Shown here: positions 1-11,547 of the stretch, piece after piece | Position numbering within the stretch: position 1 is the first letter of the stretch | Layout of the letters: every line of letters starts with the position of its first letter | Source: Drosophila persimilis | Taxonomy: Eukaryota; Arthropoda; Insecta; Diptera; Drosophilidae | Assembly: GCF_003286085.1 (NCBI RefSeq) | Contig: NW_020825289.1 | Location: forward strand, 2,728,001 to 2,792,000 | Direction of reading: 5' to 3' | DNA length: 64,000 nucleotides | Made by a program: the position numbers and the translations under genes | The notes under the pieces: model-generated | What the model saw: the letters and a program-made list of their open reading frames with translations, nothing else | Told to the model about the DNA's origin: nothing | Database searches by the model: none

Positions 1-1529
1 CTAGTGAGAGCGGCTTTCAATTGCTCGAATGCTAATCGCTGCAACTCCTTGAAATCGAACTTAGAATCCTTTCTCAACAAATCCGACAATGGCCTGGCTA
101 TGACTGCGTATCCTTCAATGAATTTCCTGAAATAAGAAGTCAGCCCAATGAATCGTTGTATAGCTTTTTTATCCTTTGGGATCGGAAAGTTTGCTACACA
201 CTGTGTTTCCTCCTTACCGGGTGTTATGGTACCATTTTGTATAACATACCCCAAGAAATCTACCTTACTTTGCAAAATTTGACCTTTACGCCAGTTTATC
301 TTCAAACCATTCTTTCCTGCCACTTCTAGCACTCTTTTCAACTTCTGTAAGCCTTCCTTAACATCCTTACTTGGTATAATGATATCATCCATATATACTA
401 CAGCGTCACCCTTCTGAACCAATTCTCTCATTACCGCAACTATGAAACGTGTGAAGATTGCTGGCGAATTCGAAATCCCAAACGGTACAAATAGGAACTC
501 ATAGTGTCCTTTCTGCGTTACAAATGATGTATACTTTTGTGACTGAACTTCAACTGGTACGTGGAAATAACCGTTAGTCAAATCTAGTGTCGTAAAAATC
601 AAAGCTCCTTGCAATTTCTCAATAACATCCTGCAGCTGTACCATCGGAAAGTTATCTCGCACTATTTTCTCATTTAACTTGCGATAATCGCAGCATAGAA
701 GTTTCCGTCCATTCTTCTTTGGTACTAATACAATCGGAGAGGCATATTCTGATGTACTGGGCTTTATTATCTTTTGTGCCAACCACTCGTTGACCTGCTC
801 GTCTACTATGTTCTGCTCACTATAAGCCATACGCCTAGGATGCTGATACTCAGGTAAATCATCCGTTAGTACAATTTTCATCTCTATAGGGCAATGCACA
901 TTTCGACTCGGCTTATATTCCTCAATTATCTTTCTTATTTGACCTCTCTCTGAATAGGGCAAATGTGACACATCAATATTTATAGCTTCACTCTGCTCCA
1001 AGTTCACCATACACAAACTCTGAAACTCATTCAGCAACTCCGTACATGAATTAACATTTTCCCTTTCATCTCTATGTTCTCGAACATTGCGCCTAGTACT
1101 TACTTGACTTCCTGATCTGAGGACTCGTGCTGTTCCATCTCTTGCTACCTTTATGTCCACACTCTCTAAAAGAGTTCTACCCAATATAGCATCAAATCCC
1201 ATGTCCTCGTCCGCAATTACGTGAAATTTTACAATTAAGTCAATGTCATCAATATGCACAGGTATTGTGATACTACCGAAAGTCATAATTTGGCTTTCAC
1301 CAATTCCCGTTAATCATTTACTACGTCCTGCCATTTTTCCTCTACCAAGCTTCAAAGACACATTTCTGCTTAGAAGACACAAATCTGCACCTGTATTGAC
1401 CAATCCTTTAAACACAACTTTTCGGTAGTTTACCGATTTCAACTCTAATCCTGACGAAGTGTCTTTTGTCCTACCATTCTCCAGAACTAGATTGGTTGCT
1501 TTCTCCTGTTTAATTGCCATGCCTTGCAT
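1..1529 (-). pseudogene. pol: pol: retropepsin + reverse transcriptase, one in-frame stop, runs off window
   Basis: Reading leftward, one frame gives a retroviral-type protease followed by a Ty3/gypsy RT that stays open to base 1. The protease active site reads LVNTGADLCLL (N in place of the usual D of D-T-G) and its second conserved motif is ILGRTLL near 1180. The RT shows YASPIVLVPKK, LCCDYRKLN, TTLDLTNGYFHV, the catalytic VYMDDIII box near 395 and FLGYVI. Protease and RT share a reading frame and are separated only by a TGA at 1314-1316, inside the protease domain between its two motifs. With the N substitution this makes the copy protease-dead although the RT looks intact. RNase H and integrase would lie outside the window. 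Confidence 0.85.
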
Positions 1530-2452
1530 TGAGCAGCTCTATGTCCTAGCTGGTTGCATCTGAAACACCTGTTATCTCTTTTTGGAAAATCCCGCTTAAT
1601 ATGCTAAAACACTTTTTAAACTTTTCCGCTGATTTCACTAACTCTTTTTCTCCTTTATTGAAGTGTGAGTCAAACTTCCCTTGTGATCTCACCGACCCTG
1701 TCATTTTCTGGTATGCCTCAATTTGCACCTTCAATTGCCTCATATTCCTAGCTTGATACAGTAAAGCCTTGTTTGTACTAGAATCTGGAATCCCGCTGAC
1801 AAAATATTCAATTAAACTTTCGTCATCCATCTCGATTGGCTTTGCCAAGTCCATCAGAGCGTACAGATACTCGTGCAACGTTTCGTTCTTCCTCTTCTGC
1901 CGCTTCCCTAGCCTACGATGTATCTCAGCTGATGACACCTTCACCCCAAATTCGTCGATCAATGCACCCTTTAACACATTCCAATCACGAATTGCCCCAC
2001 ACTCACACTCACACTGCACACTCCTCGAGTTCTTCGATCCACTGATTAATGTCTGGTGAACTTGTACCCGAAAACTGTGACACACTGCCTTCTACATCTT
2101 TCAACGTAAACCATGACCTTCCTGAATTAGAACTGTCTGTCTGCTTACTGCTTACTGACTGTCTGCTTGCCGCCTCTGACCAGATCCAATTGGATTTTCA
2201 TCTCGTCTTTCATTTCCCCTTGCTTGTTCATTATTTGAGGCCACTGTTCTAAATAATAACTTTTCATTAATCTCATCTGCAGTCTCTCCCTCATCCCTTA
2301 CTTCTTCATCGTTTTCGATCGGTTTGAAAACCATAGTGAGCCAGCAGTCTGTATTGCAATTCAACTTTTCTTCCGGTTCTATTTAAACCAATCTCGGCCA
2401 ATTTATCGCGCAAATCTGCCACCAACAGTGCCAAAATCTCATCTCTATTCAT
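1526..2452 (-). pseudogene. gag: gag of the mdg3/micropia-like element, frameshifted
   Basis: Likely start is the ATG at 2452 (MNRDEILALLVADLRDKLAE), a SAP-like N-terminus. The frame changes near 2310-2364 (continuing as MVFKPIENDEEV) and again before the main capsid stretch at 1546-2085, which contains EIHRRLGKRQKRKNETLHEY, YFVSGIP and LKVQIEAYQKM, typical of Ty3/gypsy capsid (retrotrans_gag) domains. A CCHC zinc knuckle CFRCNQLGHRAAQC is encoded at 1567-1526 in another frame. At least two frameshifts separate these blocks, so the protein cannot be made as one chain. Pol follows immediately in a third frame. Confidence 0.75.
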
Positions 2453-3172
2453 TTTTACAAACTTGTATGAAATATAATCGAATAAGAAATGGATGTATGC
2501 CGCTCGCTCGCCAAAATACAATTTTAGAATCCAGTTCCTCTCACACCTTACAATAATTAACAGTATTCCGCTCTTTAAACTTGATGTTATGTTATTGAAA
2601 ATGTAAACTTAACACTATGTTAATTACCACTGCTACCGCCGTTCTTGTCTGTGTGCTTCTTTGCAATATTTCGCTTGCACTCACCAACAACAACCAATTC
2701 CAAAATGTTTTCGTTGTCGTCGCACCAACACAGCTCCAGAATTTTCGTCGTGACCAGCCGCCTTTTTCTCCGTACAGTACTTGCGAACCACTAGCTACCT
2801 TCTCTGCTCCACGCCTTTCTTCTTGTCTAGATGATGCCAATGATCCTGCCTATTGCACGTTGCTGACCATCCACCAAGTCTTGCGTTGCCTTCAGATTGG
2901 GTACTGGGTCTCTTTATCGCCGTCTCTGCTGCTTACGCCGTTCCTCTTCATTCGGTTTGCTTCGGTTTTTCTTCTCCTTGTTACCGTAGCTGCTTGCTGC
3001 CGTCTTGCTCACTCTCGCGCTGCTTTGCCAATTGCCTTTTGTTTGAATTTTCGCGCAGCAGAGTTTTTGAAGATGTCTTCCAGAATGTTCCAAACAACGC
3101 CACAACAATTCACCGAGCTCTCGCAATATTTGTAAAACACAACTTTAGTTTGATGACTTTCCGTTTGTAATC

Positions 3173-3196
3173 GTTCAAATCTCGGTAGAGGCCCCA
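3173..3196 (-). other. Primer binding site (tRNA 3'-end complement)
   Basis: Minus-strand TGGGGCCTCTACCGAG and the following bases complement a tRNA 3' end. The reverse complement ends in CCA and fits T-arm geometry exactly: TTCAAAT loop, 5-nt stem CTCGG, 7-nt acceptor, one discriminator base. I did not assign the tRNA species. Confidence 0.6.
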
Positions 3197-3201
3197 AAAA
3201 T

Positions 3202-3523
3202 TGTGTCCCCGGATTTTCCGTAGTTGTACTTTAGTCCAGGACGCCAGGTTTTATTATAATTAGTCTTTATTTATGAATATTATTTAAGATTAGTTATGAT
3301 TACAACGGTCGCTGTGCTTTAAGTATATTTTGATTAATACAGATATTTGCGCTCGTAATTTGCGTGTGGCTGAGTGAGACTTTGGCACCGAATTAAATGG
3401 CGTCGATCGTTGAGGCTGTGTTCTCTCCTCTCATTGTTCGACGGCCGCTTCTAGTCTCTCTCTCTCTGTTACTTCCTCTGTTATCTCTACAGACTCTGTT
3501 GCTCTCCCACCAAATTCCACACA
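3202..3523 (-). repeat. 5' LTR of the mdg3/micropia-like element
   Basis: On the minus strand it starts TGTGTGGAATTTGG at 3523 and ends GGGGACACA near 3202-3204, i.e. TG...CA. It is followed after about 5 nt by the primer binding site. Bounds are set by those termini and by the abrupt switch to CR1 sequence at 3524. The partner LTR is outside the window. Confidence 0.7.
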
Positions 3524-4013
3524 AGTACGCCCATGGCCTAATTAACCATGGTAGAAATGTGTTCAGAAAACTTGCATTCTAATATAAAACCAAGATTATG
3601 CACCAGGGTATAGGAGGCCAATATGACTGAAAGTTATTGAGATCGGATTGCAATCGAGAACAAAATAAACTTTCCCTATACATGAGCACAGAGTTAAACA
3701 TCATCCACATACATGAGTACTCGAGAGTACAGAGCCTCTGCGCAGTATTTGAGTACACGACCGGGAACTCCGTCAGGACCCGGTAAAAGTACTAGACTAA
3801 CTAGTCGAAGATCCTGAAGCAGAGAGCGTTCATTTAGGATTTAGGATTGAAAATGCCAATCGACCATGTTAAGCCGTCTGGGTACGGTTCCTCAGAATAG
3901 TTTTCCTGAGAATATGTAGCTTGGAAAAATTTGGCAAGACGATCGGCGATTAGCCTAATCATTGTTGGCCGACGTATTTAGAAATGATAGCGAGGATGGG
4001 TGTGCTGTAAAAC
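3524..4013 (-). mobile_element. CR1-B LINE fragment (RT region), internally deleted
   Basis: Matches, on the same strand, the CR1-B RT sequence at 6900-8056 in this window (shared blocks around CCATGGTAGAAATGTGTTC, CATACATGAGTACTCGAGAG and GCGAGGATGGGTGTG). About 580 bp present in the 6425-8056 copy are missing near 3735. Coding capacity is destroyed. Confidence 0.75.
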
Positions 4014-4376
4014 TGCTTAGGGTCTCTTGGAGTCTCTTAGACGTATTGATGCGTTTCTGTCCGCACCTTTCCTGCGAAGTCAAGGCTCTGGAAGCATAAG
4101 ATGGCATTTAGCGCCTCATTTGGTGAGGTGTGAAGATACATCCACTGATACATAGGGCGAAGGTTCGCTGAACTTTGCCCAGCTGTTTGGTGATAGTCCT
4201 TTTTTTATAGGGCCGGCCGTCTATCTATTGCTAGATATATCCATGGGACTATACTTGTGTTCATATCCCATCTTAAGCCAACAGCGTTCTTACATGTATA
4301 GAGCGTAGTCGTTGCTTTCTTCACTCTATCTTTGACATTCAGGTCCCAATTAAATTTTTAGACAATTACCCTAAAT
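4014..4376 (-). mobile_element. LOA-clade LINE fragment (RT C-terminal region)
   Basis: The reverse complement aligns with the LOA element at 39620-39990 (shared blocks GACATTCAGGT, GATATATCCAT, TCAAGGCTCTGGA, TGCCCAGCTG). It has many substitutions and no open frame. It lies between CR1-B and CR1-A pieces. Confidence 0.7.
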
Positions 4377-4414
4377 TCGCTTCTAGCTCTAGGCTCAAGC
4401 CTAGACGGAAAGTT

Positions 4415-4880
4415 CCGCATAATGATACCAATCTCTTGCAACCTAATCCGATTGGTATGCCTGCTTCCCACCTCCATCCATCGGAACCATTTGTTAATCC
4501 ATGTGATCATGCCTCGCCGTTAGCAGTAAGTCTGCCAACGGCAGCTCCGGTGTTTTTTACACAGATGTCTCTTTTAGGAATGACTCCACCATCACGCTCT
4601 CGCTCGGTAGTTCAACTTAGAGCAGTGGTCCCTCGGAAAGCAATATTTGTTCCCCGTATTATTCCTGAGGACACAACGGAGAATGTTAAACAACATCTTT
4701 CTTCTAAACTCAACGCTTCGCATTTAAACATTTAAACATAAGCACAAAATATCATCCTTTCAAATTCTTCTCCTTGATTCTTTTCTTTCTTTCTCTTAGA
4801 TAGTCTAAATCTCGTGAACCGTCAATATGGCCTGAGCATACAATTATGCATGAGTTCCTCTCCGAAAAACTGATGTACCA
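4415..4880 (+). pseudogene. CR1-A ORF1, C-terminal remnant
   Basis: The peptide from 4436 to 4735 (QPNPIGMPASHLHPSEPF..., RAVVPRKAIFVPRIIP) matches the C-terminal half of ORF1 at 11547-12293. The N-terminal PHD-like zinc finger is missing. A stop at 4733 and later frame changes cut off the end. ORF1 of CR1-clade LINEs is an RNA-binding, particle-forming protein; nothing functional remains here. The ORF1 stop and ORF2 start overlap as TGATG at 4871-4875, as in the other copy. Confidence 0.65.
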
Positions 4881-6354
4881 TTTTTCTATTCACTATCAGA
4901 ATGTTCATAGTTTGTTGGGCAAACTGCGTCGAATTCATACAAAAAATTGCATCTTTTGATTTCGATGCCATCGCTTTTACCGAACCTTGACCTAACTCTT
5001 ATATCAATGATCTTGATATTTTTATTGACAGTTACACAATTTATACAATGGATCACCCATCTTTCGCTGGTAGGGTTCTGATTGCAGTCAAATCTGATTT
5101 CTCATTTGAGTTATTTCCATTCAATAACATCCATGGAATTGAATTTGTTGCTGTCAAAGTTCGTGTTGGCTCCGCATTTTTCTATTTAACCTGCTCTTAC
5201 ATTCCTCCCAGGTCTGATGCTGAGCTTTACTTACACCACCTGTCAGCAATTAATACTGTCGTATCTGCATTAGGGTGCAATGATCGAATTATTGTCATGG
5301 GAATTATTGCAAATTTATTCGCTACCTTTTTCCAAACAACGTACTCGTCTCAAATTTACAACGCATCCACTCCGTATCCGTACCAGCTACCTCAAGCTAA
5401 CAGAATTTTCCTGCCCTTTTTCGAGGAAAGCGTTGTTCTGGAAGGTTTGTCATCTATGGACATATCGTTTTCTGCCGGTCCAGATAAGGTACCAAGTTGC
5501 ATTTTAAAACACTGTGCCCAGTCCCTTTGCAAACCCTTGACCTTCCTCTTCAACCTCTCCTTGGAACAGTCTTGTCTCCCAGTAATTTGGAATGAGTCCT
5601 ACATCATTCCGCTTCACAAAAAAGGCTCAAGATCAAACATTGAAAACTATCGTGGTATCGCAAAGCTTTCCGCCATCCCGAAGCTTCTTGAGTTCCTGGT
5701 CACCCGGCAACTGCAACATCTTTGTTGCAGCTTGATATCTCCGTCGCAACACGGTTTTTTCAGACATCGTTCAACATCGACTAACCTTCTTGAGTTTTCT
5801 AACCTAATCCACCGTGGTTTTCAAATTGGTTTGCAGACGGATGTAGTTTTTACAGACTTCAGCAAGTCATTCGATTCTGTGAATCTGCTTATTCACAAGC
5901 TCTCTTTATTAGGGTTCCCAACGAATCTTCTAGATTGGATTTTGTCCTATCTCTCTCCGTGCAAAAGCAAATTCTAATTTTTGCCCTTCGGAACTTTAAC
6001 TGGGACTCGGGTAGAATCTTGCCACCCTACCGGTCTAGGCTAAATCTTATTGACCTGCCGTCGTTGCACCATCGCAGAATATGCAATGGCGTAATGTTCG
6101 TGCACAAGCTCCTTCTCGGGACTGTTAACTCCCAAACTCTCTTGGGTAAGATTGACTTGGCCGTTCCATCTAGACCTACCCGTACTTTTAGGCCTATCCG
6201 TCTACCCATATGTAGGTCTAATTATGCTGATCATGAACCTTTTAGGGTTTTATACAATAATTATAACTTCCTCTGCCAAACCCTATCCCCTGAACTGTCT
6301 CTTAAACTAATTGCATGCAATATTTATAATCACTTAAATTTAGCTAACTTTTAA
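4874..6354 (+). pseudogene. CR1-A ORF2 (endonuclease + RT) with two deletions
   Basis: ORF2 starts at the ATG overlapping the ORF1 stop. Residues typical of an AP-type endonuclease are seen (FHYSIHYQNV-like start, YLTCSYIPPRSDAEL), but the GDFN block is replaced by a deletion at about 5307 that fuses the EN N-terminus to the RT (SMDISFSAGPDKVPSCI, IPLHKKGSRSNIENYRGIAK, SPSQHGF, VFTDFSKSFDSVN). A second deletion at about 5965 removes the YADD catalytic box and joins to the C-terminal domain (QKQILIFALRNFNWDSG, CRSNYADHEPFRVLY), which ends at a stop at 6352. Open stretches of 310 and 140 codons survive, but catalysis is impossible. Confidence 0.8.
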
Positions 6355-6424
6355 CTTTTTTTTTCCGCCTTTAGTAAATAAGTACCATTATTAACAGATA
6401 ATTTGTTAATTTAATAAATAAATA

Positions 6425-7883
6425 AATATAATATGGTAGAGGGAATTATAATCCGAGCATAAGACCCTAAACGGTTCATGCAAGGAATAATTCGATCTAC
6501 AAAGTGGAAAGAACAACGGTATAAAATTTCTAATCAGTGTAATAGGAATCGTGAAGTTTATGCGGCTCAACAGATCAGGGCTGTCTATGTCACCCCTGAT
6601 CAAGTTGTGCATAAATATCACACCAAGCATTTTTCTACGGTTATCTAAGGATGGGAGGTTTACTATTAGTAGTCTACTAGAGTAAGATAGGGAGTCTTAC
6701 ACCCGCATCCCAGTTAAGGCCCCGCAGAGCAAAGAGTAAAAAGTTTTTCTGTACTGATTCTATACGGTCCTGGTGTACTTTGTACTGAGGGCACCATACA
6801 CAGGAGCCGTATTCTAAGATCGGAAGAACAAGCGAGGTATACAGAGTCTTTGTTATATAGGGGTCGTCAAATTCCCTTGACCACCTCTTTATAAACCCAA
6901 GCACGCCCATGGCCTTATTTACCATGGTAGAAATGTGTTCGGAAAACTTTAACTTGCGGTCTAACATAACACCCAGATCATCCACCAGGGTAATTCTCTC
7001 AAGAGAACCACCAAACAGGGTATAGGGAACCAAAAAAGGGCTAGAACGATGAAATGTCATAACTTTGCATTTCGAGGCATTAAGGTGTAACAAGTTTGCA
7101 CAAGACCATATTGAGATCGGATTGCCAGCGAAAATGAAATGAAATATCCTTGTACTGGACACAGAGTTTAACATCATCCGCATACATAAGTACTCGAGAG
7201 TATGTTAATACTGAAGGCAAGTCATTAATAAAGAGTGTGAAGAGTAAGGGGCCTAGATGGCTGCCCTGTGGTACTCCCGAAGAAACCTTTACTGGTAAAG
7301 AGATGGAGTTTTTGAAGAGGACTCTTTGAGACCTAGAACAAAGATAGCTAGAAATCCATCTCAGGAGGTTGGGCGAAAACCCTAAAAGGTCAAGTTTATG
7401 TGCTAAAAAGGAATGGTTTACAGAGTCGAATGCTTTACTAAAGTCGGTGTAAATAACATCCGTCTGTAAGTTACCTTGAAAGCCTTTAATAATGAAAGAA
7501 GTAAACTCTAACAAGTTCGTGGTGGTTGATCGCCGCCTTATAAATCCATGCTGAGTTGGAGATATAAGTGACTTGCAGAGATGTTGCAAGTGCGGAGTTA
7601 AAACCTTCTCAAACAATTTGGGAATAGCGGATAACTTTGCTATACCTCTATAATTTTTTGCATCAGACTTGCTACCTTTTTTATGGAGAGGAATTATAAA
7701 CGATTCCTTCCAGATTGGGGGGAAGCAAGAGGAATCAATGGACAGGGTGAATAGTTTAAGCAATGGTCCACACAGAGCCTCGGCGCAGTACCTGAGTACA
7801 CAACCTGGAACCCCGTCTGGACCCGGTGAAAACACCGGCTTAACTAGTCGAAGATCATAAAGTAGGGAATATTCATTTAACAA
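6425..7883 (-). pseudogene. CR1-B ORF2 RT, frameshifted
   Basis: Open blocks at 7883-7080 and 7183-6677 and a shorter block to 6425 encode the RT: SPGPDGVPGCVLRYC, IIPLHKKGSKSDAKNYRG, YTDFSKAFDSVN, SSGVPQGSHLGPLLF, the intact catalytic LMYADDVKLC box near 7190, then the thumb and C-terminal CR1 domain. Frame breaks occur near 7120 and near 6680. The end is fused to AT-rich sequence instead of the normal 3' UTR. All catalytic aspartates are present, so inactivation is by frameshift and truncation. Confidence 0.8.
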
Positions 7884-8056
7884 GGGACTGAAAATGCCGT
7901 TCGACCTCGGTAAACCGTATTAGTACGGATGAGTACGGATGACCAGAGTAGCTTTCCTCAGAATAGGTGGTTTGGAAAAATTGGGCAAAAAGATCGGCAA
8001 TTGCCTGATCATTATTTGCCGACGTATTACAAAATGATTGCGAGGATGGGTGTGTG
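6425..8056 (-). mobile_element. CR1-B LINE, RT-coding fragment
   Basis: Minus-strand CR1-B copy lacking its 5' end (ORF1, most of EN) and its GC-rich 3' UTR. Sequence is very close to the intact copy at 27693-29432. It abuts the (AATA)n tail of CR1-A on the left and a plus-strand LOA piece on the right. Confidence 0.85.
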
Positions 8057-8880
8057 GACGTTCTACGCTTGCTGTTTACGCAAAATCTGAAGGACTCTTT
8101 TCAACAGAGCAAAAAGAGAAACGAGGAGACTCACGGGGCAGACTATAAAAAAAACGTCTAGCTCTATACAAAAATACTTAACTAGGAAAGCAAATAATGC
8201 CTCCTGGCGAAAAATTTGATCTGAAATCGAGTAAACGTCAGCAGCCGCAAGGCTACGTAAGACCTTCCCAAAAACTACCTCCACGGTAGGGCACCTTAAT
8301 AGAACTGTTGCTGGGTGGACTAACTCCAGTGAGGAGTCAGATAGGATTTAGATACTGGCAGTGTGTATAATAACACATGCTTGGCTTAAGGCAAAGATGG
8401 TATTCATCTCCAAAGCAGGGAACCTCAACACACTCAACACCAAAAGACTTGAGACTTGTGGGGCTACAGAGAAATCGGTGCATCTCAAAGAGTAGTCACT
8501 AATAGCCTTCCTCGTTATTGACGGAGCCTTCAACAACGTTGTACCGTTCGCCATTACAGAAACCCCCACTGACCTGGGGATGGACCGTTGCTGATGCTCC
8601 TTGATCAATTTCTCATATGCAGGACGGTGACATCATCGATGGGATCATCTACCGAGTCAAAGTATGTCAACAGAGGCACCCCGCAAGGTGGTGTCCTGTC
8701 TCCTCTTCTCTGGAACATAGCAGTCAACATGATTCTATGCGAATTGTCAGAATCGCGAGGGCTGGGAGTAAATTCCTCAAAAACGGAACTCGTATAATTC
8801 ACAAACAAATACAAGGTACCCCTCTCAACCCACAAATATAACATGGATGTAGGTTCTACATTCGCGACTGTGCCAGTGGC
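8057..8880 (+). mobile_element. LOA-clade LINE fragment (RT), deleted and frameshifted
   Basis: Aligns with 38321-39570 of the LOA copy further right (shared CTCCTGGC, GGAGCCTTCAACAACGT, ATGGGATCATCTACCGAGTC, GGCACCCCGCAAGG). Encoded pieces include VNRGTPQGGVLSPLLWNIAV, the RT motif. The YTDD catalytic region is deleted: the text passes from LCELSES straight to RGLGVNSSKTELV. Confidence 0.75.
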
Positions 8881-9012
8881 TTGTTTATTATTTATTTATT
8901 TAATTAATTAACAAGAGGGAGTTATAGTTGTGGCATATAACCCTAAAGGTTAATGTTGGGAATAATTAGACCTACATATGGGTAAGCGGATTGGCCTAAA
9001 AGTACGGATAGG

Positions 9013-11547
9013 TCAATAATCCCGAGAAGGGATCCCATTACATATTCTGCGATGGTGCGACAACGGCAGGTCAATTATTTTTAGTCTGGACCGGTAGGGT
9101 GGCAAGATTCTACCCGAGTCCCAGTTTAAGTTTCGAAAGGCATAAATAAAAAATTGATTTTGCAATTCAATATCAATCTGCTGCTCTTTATACTGCGGGC
9201 TCCACACACAGAACAATAATCCAATATCGAACGTACTAACGAGATGTACAGTTGTTTCGTAACGTACGGGTCGTCAAACTCCTTGGACCAACGCTTGATG
9301 AATGATAAAAAACCCTTAACTTTATTTACTGTTACGGCTATATGGCTGTTAAAACACATCTTATGATTAAAACGGACTCCGAGGTCATTTGAACTCGAAA
9401 TTCGCTCCAGGACATGATTTCCTAGACGGTATGAAACAAAATGTGGAGCGCGACGGTAAATTGTCATAAGTTCTCATTAAGAAATGTTCAGAAAAAGAAG
9501 ATTAGCTGAACACCACAATAGTAATTCATTTAGATCCAGTTGAAGGCGTGTGTGCAAGTACCCATCAGAGTAAGAAAGACAGATTTTAACATCATTAGCA
9601 TACATTAGTGTAGTAGAGTATGTTACAACTTGAACAAATAAAATAAACAGAAGCGAAACACTCCTGAAGTAACATGAACAATATTTGGCAACACATAATA
9701 AAACAAAACGCGTTGGGTACGGTTAGAGAGATAGTACAAAATCCAATCCGGAAGATTCGTTGGGAACCCTAATAAAGAGAGCTTGTGAATAAGCAGAGCA
9801 TGGTTCACAGAATCGAATGACTTGTTGAAGTCCGTAAAAACTACATCCATCTGCAAACCACTTTGAAAACCACGGTGGATTAGGTTAGAAACCTCAGGAA
9901 GGTTAGTCGATGTTGAACGATGTCTGAGAAAACCGTGTTGCGACGGAGATATCAAGCTGCAACAAAGATATTGCAGTTGACCAGCAACTCAAGATGCTTC
10001 GGGATGGCGGAAAGCTTTGCGATACCACGATAGTTTTCAATGTTTGATCTTGAACCTTTTTTGTGAAGCGGACTGATGTAGGACTCATGCCAAATTACTG
10101 GGAGACAGGACTGTTCCAAGGAGAGGTTGAAGAGAAAGGTCGAGGGTTTGCGAAGGGACTGGGCACAGTGTTTTAAGATGCAACTTGGTACCTTATCTGG
10201 ACCCGCAGAAAACGATATGTCCATAGATGGCAAACCTTCCAGAACAACGCTTTCCTCGAAAAAGGGCAGCTTGAGGTGGCTGGTACGGATACGGAGTGGA
10301 TGCGTTGTAAATTTGAGACGAGTACGTTGTTTGGAAAAAGGTAGCGAATAAATTTGCAATACCAACAGCAGAAGTTTCTGTTTTGTTCTGGTAATGAAGG
10401 GACGGGGGAAAAGCGTTTGTCTTGCGCTTAGAGTTAACGAACGAATAGAATTTTTTAGGATCACTACGAAAGTTACTACTACATTGTGAAAGGTAATGAT
10501 TCTAACACTGACTATTGACTGCAAGGAAGAGAGAGTGAGCGGAGGAGTATAGAGCTAAGGCCGACGTGGAGCCCGACTTCTGGTACTTTTTATAGAGCCG
10601 GGATTTATTTTTTTTTAATTATGACAAATACTTGGAGATCCAGGCTTGGACGATACAGGTACAGTGATATCTGGAACAAAAGTATTAAGGGCGGAGTAAA
10701 TAGAACTATAAAACGAGTTAACAGTTGCATCTATGTTCGGTAATGAATAAGGAAACGACCAATCAACACGCGAGAGGTGTAGATCTAAATCGAAAAAGTT
10801 TGTATTGCGAAAACACTTTATGTGACAAGGAGCCATGGAACTGTCAGCACCTCCAGATTGTGTACACTCCAGGGATATTAACAAAGTTGGATGGTAAGGA
10901 TCTTCAGGGAGTGATATTGGGCTTGCTCTAGATACCGTAGCAAGAGAAGCATCGTTAACAAACACGAGGTCAAGAAGTCTTTCCCTAATTTTTTTAACGG
11001 CATTAATTTGGACAAGGGAAATATTCGTTAGCCCATTGATAAAGTCATTATGGCAATTGGGCAACAACATGTTAGCGTCATCACAAGGCAGCCAAGAAAG
11101 AAATGGGAGGTTAAAGTCCCCCATGACAATAATTCGATCATTGCACCCTAATGCAGATACGACAGTATTAATTGCTGAGAGCTGGTGTAAGTAAAGCTCA
11201 GCATCAGACCTGGGAGGAATGTAAGAGCAGGTTAAATAGAAAAATGCGGAGCAAACACGAACTTTGACTGCAACAAATTCAATTCCATGGATGTTATTGA
11301 ATGGGAATAACTCAGATGAGAAAACAGATTTAACTGCAATCAGAACCCCACCTGCAAAAGATGTGCGGTCCATTCTATAAATAGTGTAACTATCAATGAA
11401 AATTTCATGATCATTGACAGAGGAGTTAAGCCAGGTTTCGGTAAACGCGATGGCATCGAAATCAAAGGACGCACTATTAGTATGAATTTGACGCAATTTT
11501 CCCAACAAACTGCAAACGTTCTGATAGTGTATGGAAAAATGGTACAT
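9013..11547 (-). pseudogene. CR1-A ORF2: AP-endonuclease + reverse transcriptase, inactive
   Basis: The endonuclease (11547-10615) is one open stretch of 310 codons with YQNV, FTETWL, VMGDFNLPFLSW, LLDLVFVND and DPYHPTL. These contain the N, E, D/N and H expected in the AP-type fold, though the usual SDH is EDPYH. The RT follows at 10524-9952, 9955-9623, 9467-9126 and 9216-9013 in shifting frames: ISFSAGPDKVPSCI, SPLHKKGSRSNIENYRGIAK, VFTDFNKSFDSVNHALL. The catalytic box near 9605 reads LMYANDVKIC, i.e. D to N in YADD, and the SGVPQGS motif is interrupted. ORF2 starts at an ATG overlapping the ORF1 stop (TGATG at 11549-11545). Confidence 0.85.

Larger units (their letters stand above)
1..3523 (-). 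mobile_element. Partial Ty3/gypsy LTR retrotransposon (mdg3/micropia-like), 5' part
   Basis: Minus-strand element containing, in its own 5'-3' order, an LTR (3523-3202), a primer binding site, gag with a CCHC knuckle, protease and reverse transcriptase; RNase H, integrase and the 3' LTR would lie before base 1. The gag start encodes a SAP-like helix (ADLRDKLAEIGL) and the RT is chromovirus/mdg3-like. Assignment to the mdg3/micropia/blastopia group is from memory. The right edge abuts a CR1 fragment, so no target-site duplication can be checked. Confidence 0.8.
4377..6424 (+). mobile_element. CR1-A LINE, internally deleted copy
   Basis: Starts with ATTCGCTTCTAGCTCT, the same 5' sequence found at the end of the minus-strand copy near 13118. 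It then jumps to ORF1 and ORF2 and ends in a short UTR with an (AATA)n tail at 6405-6424. Three internal deletions are visible against the 8883-13118 copy: the 5' UTR/ORF1 start, the EN-RT linker near 5307 and the RT palm/thumb near 5965. Confidence 0.8.
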
